Below the pieces are notes generated by a model that saw only the letters and a list, made by a program, of their open reading frames with translations, did not search any database and was not told the DNA's origin. Positions 16,665-26,840 of a DNA stretch of 64,000 nt are shown here, in pieces. Position 1 is the first letter of the stretch. The number at the start of each line of letters is the position of its first letter. The translations under genes and the position numbers were made by a program. Source of the stretch: Amycolatopsis deserti (GTDB taxonomy: Bacteria; Actinomycetota; Actinomycetes; Mycobacteriales; Pseudonocardiaceae); assembly GCF_014653945.1 (NCBI RefSeq), contig NZ_BNAU01000006.1, positions 1 through 64,000 of the forward strand, in the 5' to 3' direction.

Positions 16665-19600
16665 GCGTAGCCGCCTTCCAGGGCCGGCATCCGCATGCTG
16701 ACGTGCCCGTCACGCACGTCGAGGACGAGGTCGGCCTCGGCCGCCTCCTCGGCGTGGTGGGTGACGTGCACGACCGTGCGGCCGGCCAGTGCGGTGCGCA
16801 GGTTGGCCCGCAGCCGCCGCGCGGTCGGCTCGTCGAGGTGCGCGGTCGGCTCGTCGAGCAGGACGAGGTCCGCTCGCGGGGCCGCGACCAGTGCCCGCGC
16901 GACCGCGAGCCGCTGCGCCTGCCCGCCGGACAGGCCGCTGCCGGCGTCGCCGAGGACGGCGTCCAGCGGCAGGTCCAGGCAGGCCAGGCGCAGGGCTTCG
17001 CGCAGCCGGTCGTCGTCGGCGTGCGGGTCGGCCAGGCGCAGGTTCTCCGCGACGGTGGTGGAGACCAGCTGCGGTTCCTGCGGTGCCCAGGTCACCTCCG
17101 CGGCGGTGATCAGGCGCCCGCGCTGGGCCGGGAGGAACCCGAGCAGCGCGGCGAGCAGGGTCGACTTGCCGGCACCCGAGGGTCCGACGACGGCGACGTG
17201 CGCGCCCGCGGGGATCCGCAGGTCCACGTCCCGCAGGACCGGGGTGGTCCAGCCGAGATCGGCGTGGTCGAAGGCGATCGGGCCGTGTGCCACGGGCGGC
17301 TGCGGCTGCGCGCGCTCCACGTCGGCGATGCGGGCCATCGCCGTGCACAGCGGGTCCCAGTGCTGGGCGACCGGCGGCAGCGTCGCGAGGACCTCGGCCA
17401 GGGCCAGCGGCACCAGGGCGAGGACGGGCGCGAGCACCGGGTCGATGCCGGAGCCCGCGGCCAGACCGACCCCGGCGACCGCGGCCGCACCGGTGACCAC
17501 CGTGATCAACGCGTCTGCCGCGCCCGCGCCGAAGGCCTGCCGCCGGGCCTGGTGGGCCAGCCGGTCGTCGGCCTCCGCCAGCTCGGCGCGGCGACGGCGG
17601 TGCGCGCCGATCGCGATCAGCTCGGCGGCGGCGTCGAACAGGCCGAGCACCTGGGCGCTGACCGTGCGGCGGCCGCTCGCGAGGGTGGCGGTGGCCCGGC
17701 GTTCCAGCCGCAGCGCGAGCGCGGGCGCGGCGAGCGCGCCGGCCAGCACGGCGACGGCGAGCACGAGCCCGGCGACCGGCAGCAGGATCGTCTGCACGGC
17801 GATCGCGCCGGCCAGCACCAGCACCGCGACCAGCGGCGGCGTGACCACGCGCGGCAGGAGATCGCGGACGGTGTCGACGTCGGCGACCAGCCGCCGCTGC
17901 CCCTCGCCGAACCGCAGGCCGAGCGCGCGGGCGGGGCCGAGCCGGACCAGCCCCCGCCACAGCCGGACCCGCAGCCGTCCGGCGATCCGGAACGCGGCGT
18001 CGTGCGTGATCAGCCGTTCCAGGTAACGCAGCGCCGCGCGGCCGAGCCCGAAGGCCCGCACCCCGACGACCGCGACGGTGAGCGTCAGGATCGGCGGCTG
18101 GAACGAGGCCTTGGCGATGAGCCAGCCCGAGGTCGCGGTCAGCGCCACTCCGGCCAGCAACGCGAGCGCCCCGACCGCGGCACCGCCGACGAACCGCCTG
18201 CTCACCACTCCCCGCAGCGACTGCGGCTTCCCGGCAGCGGCGACGGTGACGTGTGGCGTCGTCGTCGTGGCAGCGGCCGGGAGGTGGCTTTCCCGGTGGT
18301 GCGCGGCCAGGAGGACGGCCGTGCCCAGCGGCAGGGTGGACTCGATGGCGGCGTCGACCAGGGCGGCGTTGGCGGCGTCCTGGTGCGCGGTGGGCTCGTC
18401 GAGCAGCAGCAGCCAGGCGCCGTGCCGGACCCGCAGCAGCGCCCGCGCGACCGCGACCCGCTGCCGCTGGCCGGTGGACAGCTCGTGGACCGGCGCGTCC
18501 GCCAGCCCGGCGAGGTTGAGTTCGATGAGCAGCGCGTCGACCTCGACCGGGTCGGGCGCCTGGTCCAGCGCCAGGTCCAGCTCGGCCCGCACGGTGCCGC
18601 CGGTGAACGCCGGGTTCTGCGGGACCCACGCGATGTCCCGGCGGAAAGCCGACATGTCGACCTCGCTCAGCGGCAGGCCGTCGACCAGCACCGTCCCCGC
18701 GGCGGGCCGCACGAAGCCGAGCAGCACGGCGAGCGTCGTCGACTTGCCCGCGCCGCTCGGCGAATCGAGCCGGGTCAGCGTGCCGGGCCGCAGCGTGAAG
18801 GTCTCCCCGTCCGGCGCGAAGCCCCCGCGCCGCGCGACCCGCAGACCTTCGACCCGCACCTCGCCCCGGCCGGGGATCGCGCTCCCCTCCGGCGTGACCG
18901 GTTCGGCGAGCACGTCGGTGACGCGGCGGACCGCCTCGACGCCGTCCTCGCTGGCGTGGAAAGCCGCACCGACCGCGCGCAGCGGCTGGTAACACTCCGG
19001 CGCGAGGATCAGCACGCCGAGCCCGATCGCCAGCGACAGGTCGCCGCCCACCAGCCGCACGCCGATGACCACGGCGACCAGCGCGACCGACAGCGTGGCG
19101 GCCAGCTCCAGCACGAACGCCGAGGAGAACGCGACCTTCAACGTCTTCAGCGTCGCCCGGCGGTGCTTGTCGGACACCCGCCGCACCGCCTCGGCCTGCG
19201 CCTCCGCGCGGCGGAACGCGGCCAGCACCGGCAGCGCGCGCACGAGTTCCAGCAGGTGACCGGACAGCCGCTGCAGCGCGTCGGTCGCGGCGGCCGAGCG
19301 GTCGGCGGTGTACTTGCCGACGAGGATCGCGAACATCGGCAGCAGCGGCACGGTCAGCGCGATGATCACCGCGGACGGCCAGTCGGCGAACAACACGGCC
19401 GCACCCGCGCCGAGCGGCACCACCGCGGCGGTGACCAGCGCGGGCAGGTAGTCGGTGAAGTAGGCGTCCAGCGCGTCCAGGCCCTTGGTGGTCAACGCGG
19501 TCAGCTCGCCCGGCCCGCGCCGCGCGATCCACTCCGGACCGAGCCGCAGCGCGTGGTCGACCACCTTGGAGCGCAACTCTTCCTTGGCTCCGGCCGCGGC

Positions 19601-19902
19601 CCGCGCCGCGACCACTCGCAGCGCCCACGCGATCAGCGCACGGGCGAGGACCACCCCGCCGAGCGCGGCCAGCTGACCGGTGGCGATGCCGTGCCCGGCG
19701 ACCACCGCGGCACACACCGCGGCGAGCAGGAAGGCCTGTGCCACCAGCGCCGCCGCGTTGCCGAGCGCGAGCAGACCGGTGAGGGCGAGCGCCCGGCGCG
19801 CCGCTGCGGACAACAAGGGCAGCGCGCCGAGCGGACCCTTTCCCGGACGCGTGGTGTCCGTTGTGGACACCGATGCGGGAAGGACGGAGCGTCCGGGAAA
19901 GC

Positions 19903-19906
<4 letters not shown>
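16661..19906 (-). CDS. cydDC: Fused CydD-CydC thiol/haem ABC exporter
   Basis: 1081 residues from ATG 19906, overlapping the cydB stop in ATGA (19903-19906). Two complete ABC half-exporters are fused. The CydD-like half has a membrane domain (about 30-320) and nucleotide-binding domain (Walker A SPSGAGKS near residue 382; signature LSTGQRQR; LLLDEPTAHQD). The CydC-like half has a second membrane domain and NBD (GPSGAGKS near 912; LSGGQAQR; LLDEPTAHLDE). In other bacteria CydDC exports cysteine/glutathione-type thiols and is needed to assemble cytochrome bd; the fused form is common in actinobacteria. The open frame extends further upstream inside cydB, but that is a shadow. Confidence 0.95.
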
Positions 19907-20910
<1,004 letters not shown>

Positions 20911-20919
20911 GGCCGTCCC

Positions 20920-22398
20920 CTAGTAGGCGAAGGCAAGCTCATCCTTGCCCTCTTCGTCGGTCTTCTTGGGCGGGATGACGCCGTCGATGCCGCCACGGAC
21001 GTACTTGCGGATGAGGAACACCTCGACCACGCCGAGCACCGCGTACAGGGTGGTCAGGGCGATCAGCGAGGTCCACACCTCACCGGTGGAGATCCGCGAC
21101 ACCGCCTGCGCGGTGAACATCCACACACCGTCCACACCGGACGGGTTGGGCACCACGACGAACGGCTGGCGGCCCATCTCGGTGAAGATCCAGCCCGCGC
21201 TGTTGCCGATGAACGGCGTCGCGATGCTCAGCAGCGCCAGGCGCGGGAACCACTTGGTGTCCGGGATCCGGTTCTTGCGCGTCAGCCACAGCGCCAGGAG
21301 CCCGGTGCCGGCCGAGATCGCGCCGAAGCCGATCATGATCCGGAAACCCCAGTAGGTCACCGGCAGGTTCGGCACGTAGTCGATCGGCTTGCCGGCCAGC
21401 TCGCCGAGCTGCGGGTCGTCCGGGTAGTTCGTGCCGTAGCGGGCCTGGTACTCGGTCACCAGGTCCTCGACACCCTTGACCTCGGTGCTGAAGTCGCTGT
21501 GCGCGAGGAACGACAGCAGCGCCGGCACGTTGAACGTCTTGACGTCCTCGCAGTTCTCCGAGGTGACGTCGCCGATCGCGATGATCGAGAAGCTGGCCGG
21601 CTGCTCGGTGTGGCAGAGCGCCTCGGCCGAGGCCATCTTCATCGGCTGCTGCTCGAACATCAGCTTGCCCTGGACGTCGCCGGTGATGGCGAGCACGGCG
21701 AACGCGACGATGCCGGTCCATCCGCCGAGGCGGATCGACGACCGCCACACCGCGCGGTGCTCGTCGTCGGTCTTGCGTTTGCGCCACAGGTGCCAGGCGG
21801 CGATGCCGACGAGGAACGCGGCGGCGACCGAAAACGCGCCGGCGATGGTGTGCGGGATCGCGGCGAGCGCGGTGTTGTTGGTCAGCACCGCCCAGATCGA
21901 GTTCAGCGTCGGCTTCCCGTCGACGATCTCGGCGCCCACCGGGTGCTGCATCCACGAGTTCGCGGCGAGGATGAAGTACGCCGAGGCGATCGTGGCCAGC
22001 GAGAACGCCCAGGCGCAGGCCAGGTGCACCTTCTTGGGCAGCCGGTCCCAGCCGAAGATCCACAGACCGAGGAACGTCGACTCGACGAAGAAGGCGACCA
22101 GGCCCTCCATCGCCAGTGGCGCCCCGAACACGTCACCGACGAAGCGGGAGTAGGCGTTCCAGTTCATCCCGAACTGGAACTCCTGGACGATGCCGGTCAC
22201 CACGCCCATGGCGAAGTTGACCAGCAGGAGCTTCCCCCAGAACTTGGTCATCCGGTAGTAGCGCTGCTCACCGGTGCGGACCCAGGCGGTCTGCATCCCC
22301 GCGACGAGGACCGACAGTCCGATGGTGAGCGGGACCATGAGGAAGTGGTAGACGGTGGTGATCCCGAACTGCCACCGCGCCAGCTGGAGCACGTCCAC
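20920..22398 (-). CDS. cydA: Cytochrome bd quinol oxidase subunit I
   Basis: 492 residues, about nine membrane spans, from GTG 22398 (VDVLQLARWQFG). Recognised by RWQFGITTVYHFLMVPLTIG at the N-terminus (haem-ligand His), GMNWNAYSRFVGDVFGAPLA, FVESTFLGLWIFGW, and the GRQP signature in TEMGRQPFVV. The periplasmic Q-loop is of the short type. It binds haems b558, b595 and d and oxidises menaquinol. First gene of the operon. A DosR-like palindrome ends 58 bases upstream of the start, consistent with hypoxia or redox control. The ribosome site in front of the GTG is weak. Confidence 0.96.
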   Translation of the reverse strand: MDVLQLARWQFGITTVYHFLMVPLTIGLSVLVAGMQTAWVRTGEQRYYRMTKFWGKLLLVNFAMGVVTGIVQEFQFGMNWNAYSRFVGDVFGAPLAMEGLVAFFVESTFLGLWIFGWDRLPKKVHLACAWAFSLATIASAYFILAANSWMQHPVGAEIVDGKPTLNSIWAVLTNNTALAAIPHTIAGAFSVAAAFLVGIAAWHLWRKRKTDDEHRAVWRSSIRLGGWTGIVAFAVLAITGDVQGKLMFEQQPMKMASAEALCHTEQPASFSIIAIGDVTSENCEDVKTFNVPALLSFLAHSDFSTEVKGVEDLVTEYQARYGTNYPDDPQLGELAGKPIDYVPNLPVTYWGFRIMIGFGAISAGTGLLALWLTRKNRIPDTKWFPRLALLSIATPFIGNSAGWIFTEMGRQPFVVVPNPSGVDGVWMFTAQAVSRISTGEVWTSLIALTTLYAVLGVVEVFLIRKYVRGGIDGVIPPKKTDEEGKDELAFAY

Positions 22399-22416
22399 GT
22401 CATTCAGACTGCTCGC

Positions 22417-22451
22417 TCCCGCGGTCCGGCATCAGGTCCCGCGGTCCTGAT
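22417..22451. promoter_or_regulatory. Direct and inverted repeats upstream of cydA
   Basis: TCCCGCGGTCC occurs at 22417-22427 and again at 22437-22447, exactly 20 bases apart (two helical turns). The second copy sits inside an inverted repeat ATCAGG (22431-22436) and CCTGAT (22446-22451). The GGTCC blocks resemble half-sites of the adjacent DosR-like palindrome. Probably part of the cyd control region; the bound protein is not known. Confidence 0.45.
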
Positions 22452-22455
22452 CGTC

Positions 22456-22473
22456 CCGGGACCAAGGTCCCGG
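22456..22473. promoter_or_regulatory. DosR-like palindrome upstream of cydA
   Basis: CCGGGACC-AA-GGTCCCGG is a perfect 8-2-8 inverted repeat. Its core GGGACC-AA-GGTCCC differs from the mycobacterial DosR core GGGACTWWAGTCCC only by a symmetrical C/T change. It lies between cydA (minus) and the NmrA gene (plus), 58 bases from the cydA start. A DosR-like regulator is encoded at 12005 and a DosS-like kinase ends the cyd operon, making this its best candidate site. Confidence 0.6.
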
Positions 22474-22487
22474 TGCCCGACACAGCT

Positions 22488-22517
22488 TTGACAAGCGGGG
22501 CGCTCGTTCCGTATCTT
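22488..22517 (+). promoter_or_regulatory. Sigma-70-type promoter for the NmrA gene
   Basis: TTGACA at 22488-22493 and TATCTT at 22512-22517 are separated by 18 bases, a good vegetative-type promoter in an otherwise GC-rich region. The predicted start is near 22524, about 36 bases before the ATG at 22560. The DosR-like palindrome lies just upstream of the -35 box, so the same regulator might also affect this direction. Confidence 0.6.
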
Positions 22518-22559
22518 TCGGATTAACCGGGGCGTGCGCCCCGCTTATCGAAGGAACGC

Positions 22560-23426
22560 ATGAACGAGCTGGTACTGGTCACCGGAGCCACCGGACAGCA
22601 GGGCGGGGCGGTCGCGCGGCGGCTGCTGGCCGATGGCTGACGGGTCCGGGCGCTCACCCGCGATCCGGCGAAGGCGGCGGGACTGGCCGGGGCGGAGGTG
22701 GTGCGCGGCGACCTGGCGGATCCGGATTCGATCGCCGCGGCCGTGGCCGGCGTGTCCGGGGTGTTCAGCGTGCACCCGGGTCCACTCGCGCCCGGGCAGG
22801 ACGAGGTCCGCGCCGGGAAGCTGGTCGTCGACGCGGCCCGGCGGGCCGGCGTGCGGCACCTGGTCTACAGCTCGGCCCTCGCGGCGGACGTCTTCCAGCC
22901 GCCCAAGTGGGAGATCGAGCAGCACCTCGCGGCGAGCGGCCTGTCGTACACGATCCTGCGGCCGTCGTCGTTCATGGAGAACTACCTGAACCCGCTGTTC
23001 GGCCTGCACGACGGCGCGCTGCGGACCGCGCTCGCGCCGCACGTCCGGCAGCAGCTGATCGCGCTGGACGACATCGCCGCGTTCGCCGCGGCCGGGTTCG
23101 CGGGGCGGCTCGACGGCCGCACGCTGCCCCTGGCCGGCGACGCGCTCACCCCCGGCGAGGTGGCCGCGGCCGTCGGCGCGGCTCTCGGCGTCACCGTGCC
23201 CTACGAACAGCTCGACATCGAGGAGTTGCGCCGGGTCAATCCGCGCTTCGCCCGGGGTTACGAAATCCTCAACAACAACCCCGAGCCGACCATCGACATC
23301 CCGGCGCTGCGGGCCCTGCACCCTGGACTGATGACCTTCGCGCAGTGGCTGGAGCGGACCGGTTCCGCCCAGCTCAAGGACGTTTTCGGAGCGGCGAAAA
23401 AAATTGTGAGCCGTCGCCAGAATTAA
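22560..23426 (+). pseudogene. NmrA-like NAD(P)-binding protein interrupted by an in-frame TGA
   Basis: ATG 22560 begins LVLVTGATGQQGG (glycine-rich NAD(P) motif) and reaches a TGA at 22638-22640, codon 27. In the same frame homology continues without a gap (RVRALTRDPAKAAGL, RGDLADPDSI, LVYSSALAADV, ILRPSSFMENY) to TAA 23424-23426. Intact relatives have Trp, His or Arg at this place, so one base change explains the stop. Family members act as redox-sensing NAD(P) binders or quinone/azo reductases. An internal GTG at 22698 gives 242 residues without the Rossmann start. It has a good promoter, so decay may be recent, or this may be a sequence error. Confidence 0.75.
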
Positions 23427-23434
23427 TTCTGGCG
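23415..23434. repeat. Perfect 20-bp palindrome across a stop codon
   Basis: CGCCAGAATTAATTCTGGCG reads the same on both strands and spans the TAA of the NmrA gene. It has no loop and no T-run, so it is unlike a terminator. TetR-type or other dimeric regulators bind such sites. It lies about 90 bases upstream of the cation exporter start, so it may be an operator for that gene. Confidence 0.55.
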
Positions 23435-23445
23435 AGCCGAAAACC

Positions 23446-23515
23446 CGCAATTCGCGAAACCGATCTGCTGGCAATTGCGCGCACTCCCCTTTATCGTTGC
23501 AGTGAAAGGGGAGTG
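23446..23515 (+). promoter_or_regulatory. Two-stem mRNA leader that hides the exporter's ribosome site
   Basis: CGCAATT (23446-23452) pairs with AATTGCG (23473-23479). Then CACTCCCCTTT (23482-23492) pairs perfectly over 11 bases with AAAGGGGAGTG (23505-23515), enclosing a 12-base loop. The 3' arm is the Shine-Dalgarno sequence of the following GTG at 23525, so folding would block translation. No T-run follows. This may be a metal-responsive element or an RNA switch; it does not obviously match the yybP-ykoY manganese riboswitch consensus. Confidence 0.55.
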
Positions 23516-23524
23516 GAAATCACC

Positions 23525-24124
23525 GTGAGTACCGCACTGCTGGCGCTGCTGAGCGCGTACGTGCTCGTCCTGGCCGTCGAGCTGCCGGACAAGACGATGA
23601 TCGCCACCCTCGTGCTGACCACCCGCTTCCGCGCGTGGCCGGTCCTGGTCGGCGTTTCCCTCGCGTTCGCCGTGCAGTCCACCATCGCGGTGCTGTTCGG
23701 GCGCGCGCTCACCCTGTTGCCGGACAGCCTGGTCGCGGCGGTCGTCGCGGCGTTGTTCGGGCTCGGGGCGTTCCTGTTGCTGCGCGAGGGCTTCTCCACG
23801 CCCGACGAGAGCGGCGAGGACGCGGCGCGCCAGGGCGTGAAGCCGGTGACGTTCCTGCGGTCGGCGGCCACGTCGTTCGGCGTGCTGTTCGCCGCCGAGT
23901 GGGGCGACGCGTCCCAGCTGGCGACCGCCGGGCTGACCGCCCGGTACGGCAACCCGCTGATGGTCGGCGCCGGCTCGCTGCTCGCCCTGATCACGGTGGC
24001 GTCGGTCGCGGTGTTCATCGGGCACAAGGTGCGCGGCCGCCTCAAGCCGAAGCTGCTGCAGCGCATCGCCGGGTTCGCCTTCGCGGCGTTCGCCCTGCTG
24101 GCGGTCGTGCAGGTCTTCGCCTAG
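23525..24124 (+). CDS. GDT1/UPF0016-family cation exporter
   Basis: 199 residues, six predicted membrane spans in two homologous halves. Each half carries the family's acidic signature: VELPDKT in the first (usual form ExGDKT) and EWGDASQ in the second. Bacterial GDT1/UPF0016 proteins export Mn2+ (and Ca2+ in other lineages). GTG 23525 is chosen because AAGGGGAG lies 11 bases upstream; GTG 23513 overlaps that site. The long open frame upstream is a shadow of the NmrA gene. The first motif has Pro where Gly is usual. Confidence 0.85.
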   Translation: MSTALLALLSAYVLVLAVELPDKTMIATLVLTTRFRAWPVLVGVSLAFAVQSTIAVLFGRALTLLPDSLVAAVVAALFGLGAFLLLREGFSTPDESGEDAARQGVKPVTFLRSAATSFGVLFAAEWGDASQLATAGLTARYGNPLMVGAGSLLALITVASVAVFIGHKVRGRLKPKLLQRIAGFAFAAFALLAVVQVFA

Positions 24125-24182
24125 GCGGTCACCGCCGAGACACCCGGCCGCACATCGGTGCCGCCGAGTACCGCGGCGCCCG

Positions 24183-24818
24183 TCAGGAACCGCGCAGCAC
24201 GTCGGCCACCGCGGCGGCGGCTTCGACCACCTGGGGGCCCACGGTTTCAGCGTTGAGCGGGCCCAGCGCGATCACCCCGACGGCGGCCCGCAGGCCCGGC
24301 ACGCCACGCACCGGCGCGGCGACGCCGGAGGTGCCGCGCTGGGGTTCGCCGGTGACCGCCGCCCAGCCCCGGCCGCCGCGACGCAACGTCAGCGCCTTGC
24401 CCGCGGCGCCGACACCGATCGGGTGGCGGGCGCCGACCCGGTAGGCCACGTGGAAGTCGGTCCACGACGGCTCGACCGTCACCACCGATTCGACCAGGTC
24501 ACCCTCGGCGATCGACAGGTGCGCGGTCGCACCGGCCCGCTCCGCCAGATCGCGCAGCGCCGGGCGCGCGGCTTCGCGCAGTTGCGGCACCACCTGCCCG
24601 GCCAGCCGCAGCACGCCGATGCCCAGCCTGACCTTGCTGCCGTCGCGCCACACCAGCCCACGCGCGGACAGCGGCACCAGCAGCCGGTAGACCGCGGCGC
24701 GGCTGGCGCCGATCGCGGCGGCCAGTTCGGAGATGGTCGCCGCGTCGCCGTCGGCGTCGGCCACGGCCTGCAGCAACGCCAGGCCGCGGTCGAGGGTCAG
24801 CGAGCCTTCGGCGCTCAC
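24183..24818 (-). CDS. IclR-family transcriptional regulator
   Basis: 211 residues from GTG 24818, which shares one base with the TAG of the preceding gene (TAGTG), so they are coupled. N-terminal winged helix: LTLDRGLALLQAVADADG, ISELAAAIGASRAAVYRLLVPL. The effector domain follows (HLSIAEGDLVESVVTVEP, HPIGVGAAGKALT, and a C-terminal stretch with AAVGVIAL). Slightly short for IclR (usually 240-270). It probably controls its own operon with the unknown protein at 24818-25693; the ligand is unknown. Confidence 0.87.
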   Translation of the reverse strand: MSAEGSLTLDRGLALLQAVADADGDAATISELAAAIGASRAAVYRLLVPLSARGLVWRDGSKVRLGIGVLRLAGQVVPQLREAARPALRDLAERAGATAHLSIAEGDLVESVVTVEPSWTDFHVAYRVGARHPIGVGAAGKALTLRRGGRGWAAVTGEPQRGTSGVAAPVRGVPGLRAAVGVIALGPLNAETVGPQVVEAAAAVADVLRGS

Positions 24819-25693
24819 TACAGCAGGCCGAGCGCCTCGAGGTCGGCGACCGGCGCCTCGAAGCTGTCGCAGGCGTAGGACGCGAAGAGCGCGCGCACGG
24901 CCTTCGCGGCCGGTTCGGACAGCGACTTCGCCTCCGCGGCGAGGGCCTCGCCGTCGGTGGAGGCGAGCGCGCCGCGGACGTCGCCGCCGGAGAGGCTGCG
25001 CGCCACCGCGACGAGCAGGTTCAGGAAGCCGTGGTGGGTGATGTTGTTGTCCGGGTCGTCGTGCCGGACCGCGCGGTGCAGGCTGTTGGTCGCCTTGAAG
25101 GAGGCGCCGGGCGAGCCGGACACGACCGCGAGGAAGTCGGCGACCTCGTCGATGCTGGGGAAGTTCTCGCTGGACTGGCCGCCGCAGCGGATCTTGGGCC
25201 AGCTGCCGTGCTCGATCACGCGCCGCACGCCGTCCAGCCAGCCCACGCCGCGGCGCGGCTCGACCACGCGGATCACGTCCTCGGGGACGAACTCCGAGAC
25301 GCGCTCCAGCCACACCTCGTCGACGTCGGACGGCGCCGGCATCTCGACCATGCGCAGCGACAGCAGCTCGCTGCGGGACTCGACGATCGAGATCGCCTTC
25401 GGCACGCCGCCCAGACCGGTGTCGATGATCAGCGACAGCGGCAACGGCTGCTTCGGCTTGATCTTGATCAGCTCGGTGATCAGCTCCGGCAGGCGGGACG
25501 CCTGGCACAGGAAGACGCCCAGCAGGCCCGCGTGGTCGCCCTCGCGGCCGTCCAGGTAGTTCCGCAGCGCGTCCGGCATGGTGGCCGTGCCGGGCGGGAA
25601 GAGCGCCGAGTCGTCTACGAGCCGCGCGAAGAGGGGCGGAATTCCGCGGGGGCCGGGGGGCGTGAGTTCCACAGCGCTTGACACATGGGACAC
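24818..25693 (-). CDS. Conserved actinobacterial protein of unknown function
   Basis: 291 residues, soluble, no signal peptide. I recognise the N-terminal pattern PPLFARLVDDSALFPPG from uncharacterised actinobacterial proteins but know of no function. The sequence LSLIIDTGLGG, a helix with VESRSELLSLRMVEMP, KIRCGGQ and a C-terminal helical part rich in Ala and Ser suggest a TIM-barrel-like or other alpha/beta fold (inference). KIRCGG recalls aldolase-type barrels. ATG 25693. It is coupled to the IclR regulator, which may respond to its substrate. Confidence 0.65.
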   Translation of the reverse strand: MSHVSSAVELTPPGPRGIPPLFARLVDDSALFPPGTATMPDALRNYLDGREGDHAGLLGVFLCQASRLPELITELIKIKPKQPLPLSLIIDTGLGGVPKAISIVESRSELLSLRMVEMPAPSDVDEVWLERVSEFVPEDVIRVVEPRRGVGWLDGVRRVIEHGSWPKIRCGGQSSENFPSIDEVADFLAVVSGSPGASFKATNSLHRAVRHDDPDNNITHHGFLNLLVAVARSLSGGDVRGALASTDGEALAAEAKSLSEPAAKAVRALFASYACDSFEAPVADLEALGLL

Positions 25694-25741
25694 GCTAGTA
25701 GCGTACGGGAACCGGACAAACGCGTACGCCCCCCGGACAGT

Positions 25742-26782
25742 TCACCGCAGGTTCACCAACCCGAGAACGGGATACCCGGGCAGGCCGGCCACGGCTTTCC
25801 TGCCCCGCTCGGGCGTGCCGAGCACCCACAGCCGCTGCGTGTCGCGCACGTTGACCAGCAGGTCGAGCGGCACACGCTGGAACAGCACGCGGGCCGTGCC
25901 GTCGGCGAGCATCACCCGGCCCTCCGCCTTGCCCGTGCCACCCGAGGCGCCCGGCGTGATCTCGGTGTCCAGCGTCGCGTGGAGTTCCTGCCACGGCTGT
26001 TCCTTCACCGCCGTGGACAGCGTCGCCGTGCGCACCGGCATCATCAGGCCCAGCACGGCGTAGAGCACGGCCAGCACGGTCACGAAAGTGCTCACGTACG
26101 GCAGGTCGAAGTAGGTCAGGTTCACCGTCCAGAGCACGGCCGCGAGCAGCACGAAGAACCCCGCCATCCCCCACGACCGCCGCCAGACCTCACGCAGGAA
26201 CGTCGTCACCACCGGGTCCCGCAGGGCGGCCACCATCGCCCGCGGCGGCACGGGTGGTTCCACCGAGCCCGGCGCGGGCTCGGTCGTGATCCGGCCGAAC
26301 CGCCCGTTGATCCCGCCCGGCAGAGCGACCAGCACGCGGCCGCGCGGATCCGGGCCGATGAAGTACACGCGCCGGAGGCCGGCCAGCAGGATCCGCTTCG
26401 ACTCCGGCAACCGCACGACCAGCCAGCGCGGCTCGGGCCCGGGCAGCACGACGCTGACCTTCGACCCGGCCACCAGCAACTGTCCCGGACCGGGGGTGAG
26501 CAGGACGGACGGGTACGCGAGCAGCTTGCGGCCCGGCAGCACCCGGAAGAACAGCAGCCACGACTGGTACACGGTGGCCACCGCGAGGAACGCCGCGAAG
26601 GCGGCCGAAGCCGGGTCGGTGTCCAGTGCCAGCAGCAGCCCGGCCGCCACCACGTAGACGACCATCGAGTTGATCAGGCGGCTGCGCTGCTTCTGGATGA
26701 TCTCGACTTCGAGTGAGTCCGTCGCGGCCGGTTCGCCGGGGTGCGGCTCGTAGGCGAGCACGCGTTGCTGGGTGGAGTCCAC
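25742..26782 (-). CDS. Membrane protein of unknown function, four spans
   Basis: 346 residues. Two hydrophobic segments occur near 40-80 (INSMVVYVVAAGLLLAL; AAFAAFLAVATVYQSWLLFF) and two near 205-250 (WGMAGFFVLLAAVLWTVNL; FVTVLAVLYAVLGLMM). Soluble beta-rich stretches lie between and after them (SKVSVVLPGPEPRWLVVRL; AEGRVMLADG). No family is recognised. It is monocistronic. The divergent gap toward the DUF2470 gene holds an iron-box-like sequence at 26841-26860. Confidence 0.6.
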   Translation of the reverse strand: MDSTQQRVLAYEPHPGEPAATDSLEVEIIQKQRSRLINSMVVYVVAAGLLLALDTDPASAAFAAFLAVATVYQSWLLFFRVLPGRKLLAYPSVLLTPGPGQLLVAGSKVSVVLPGPEPRWLVVRLPESKRILLAGLRRVYFIGPDPRGRVLVALPGGINGRFGRITTEPAPGSVEPPVPPRAMVAALRDPVVTTFLREVWRRSWGMAGFFVLLAAVLWTVNLTYFDLPYVSTFVTVLAVLYAVLGLMMPVRTATLSTAVKEQPWQELHATLDTEITPGASGGTGKAEGRVMLADGTARVLFQRVPLDLLVNVRDTQRLWVLGTPERGRKAVAGLPGYPVLGLVNLR

Positions 26783-26840
26783 ACCTCCGAGTCGATCAAG
26801 CCACCAATCGTGTTACCGATCCACTTCCCTTCCCCGATCA

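Noticed and set aside
22399..22560. Rex operator (TTGTGAA-type) upstream of cydA
   Set aside because: No TGTGA...TCACA-like Rex palindrome is present; the visible palindrome is DosR-like.
22638..22640. Selenocysteine codon in the NmrA gene
   Set aside because: The site follows the glycine motif where relatives have Trp, His or Arg, and no SECIS-like hairpin was recognised just downstream.
23482..23515. Hairpin as a terminator of the NmrA gene
   Set aside because: No T-run follows, and the 3' arm is the ribosome site of the next gene.
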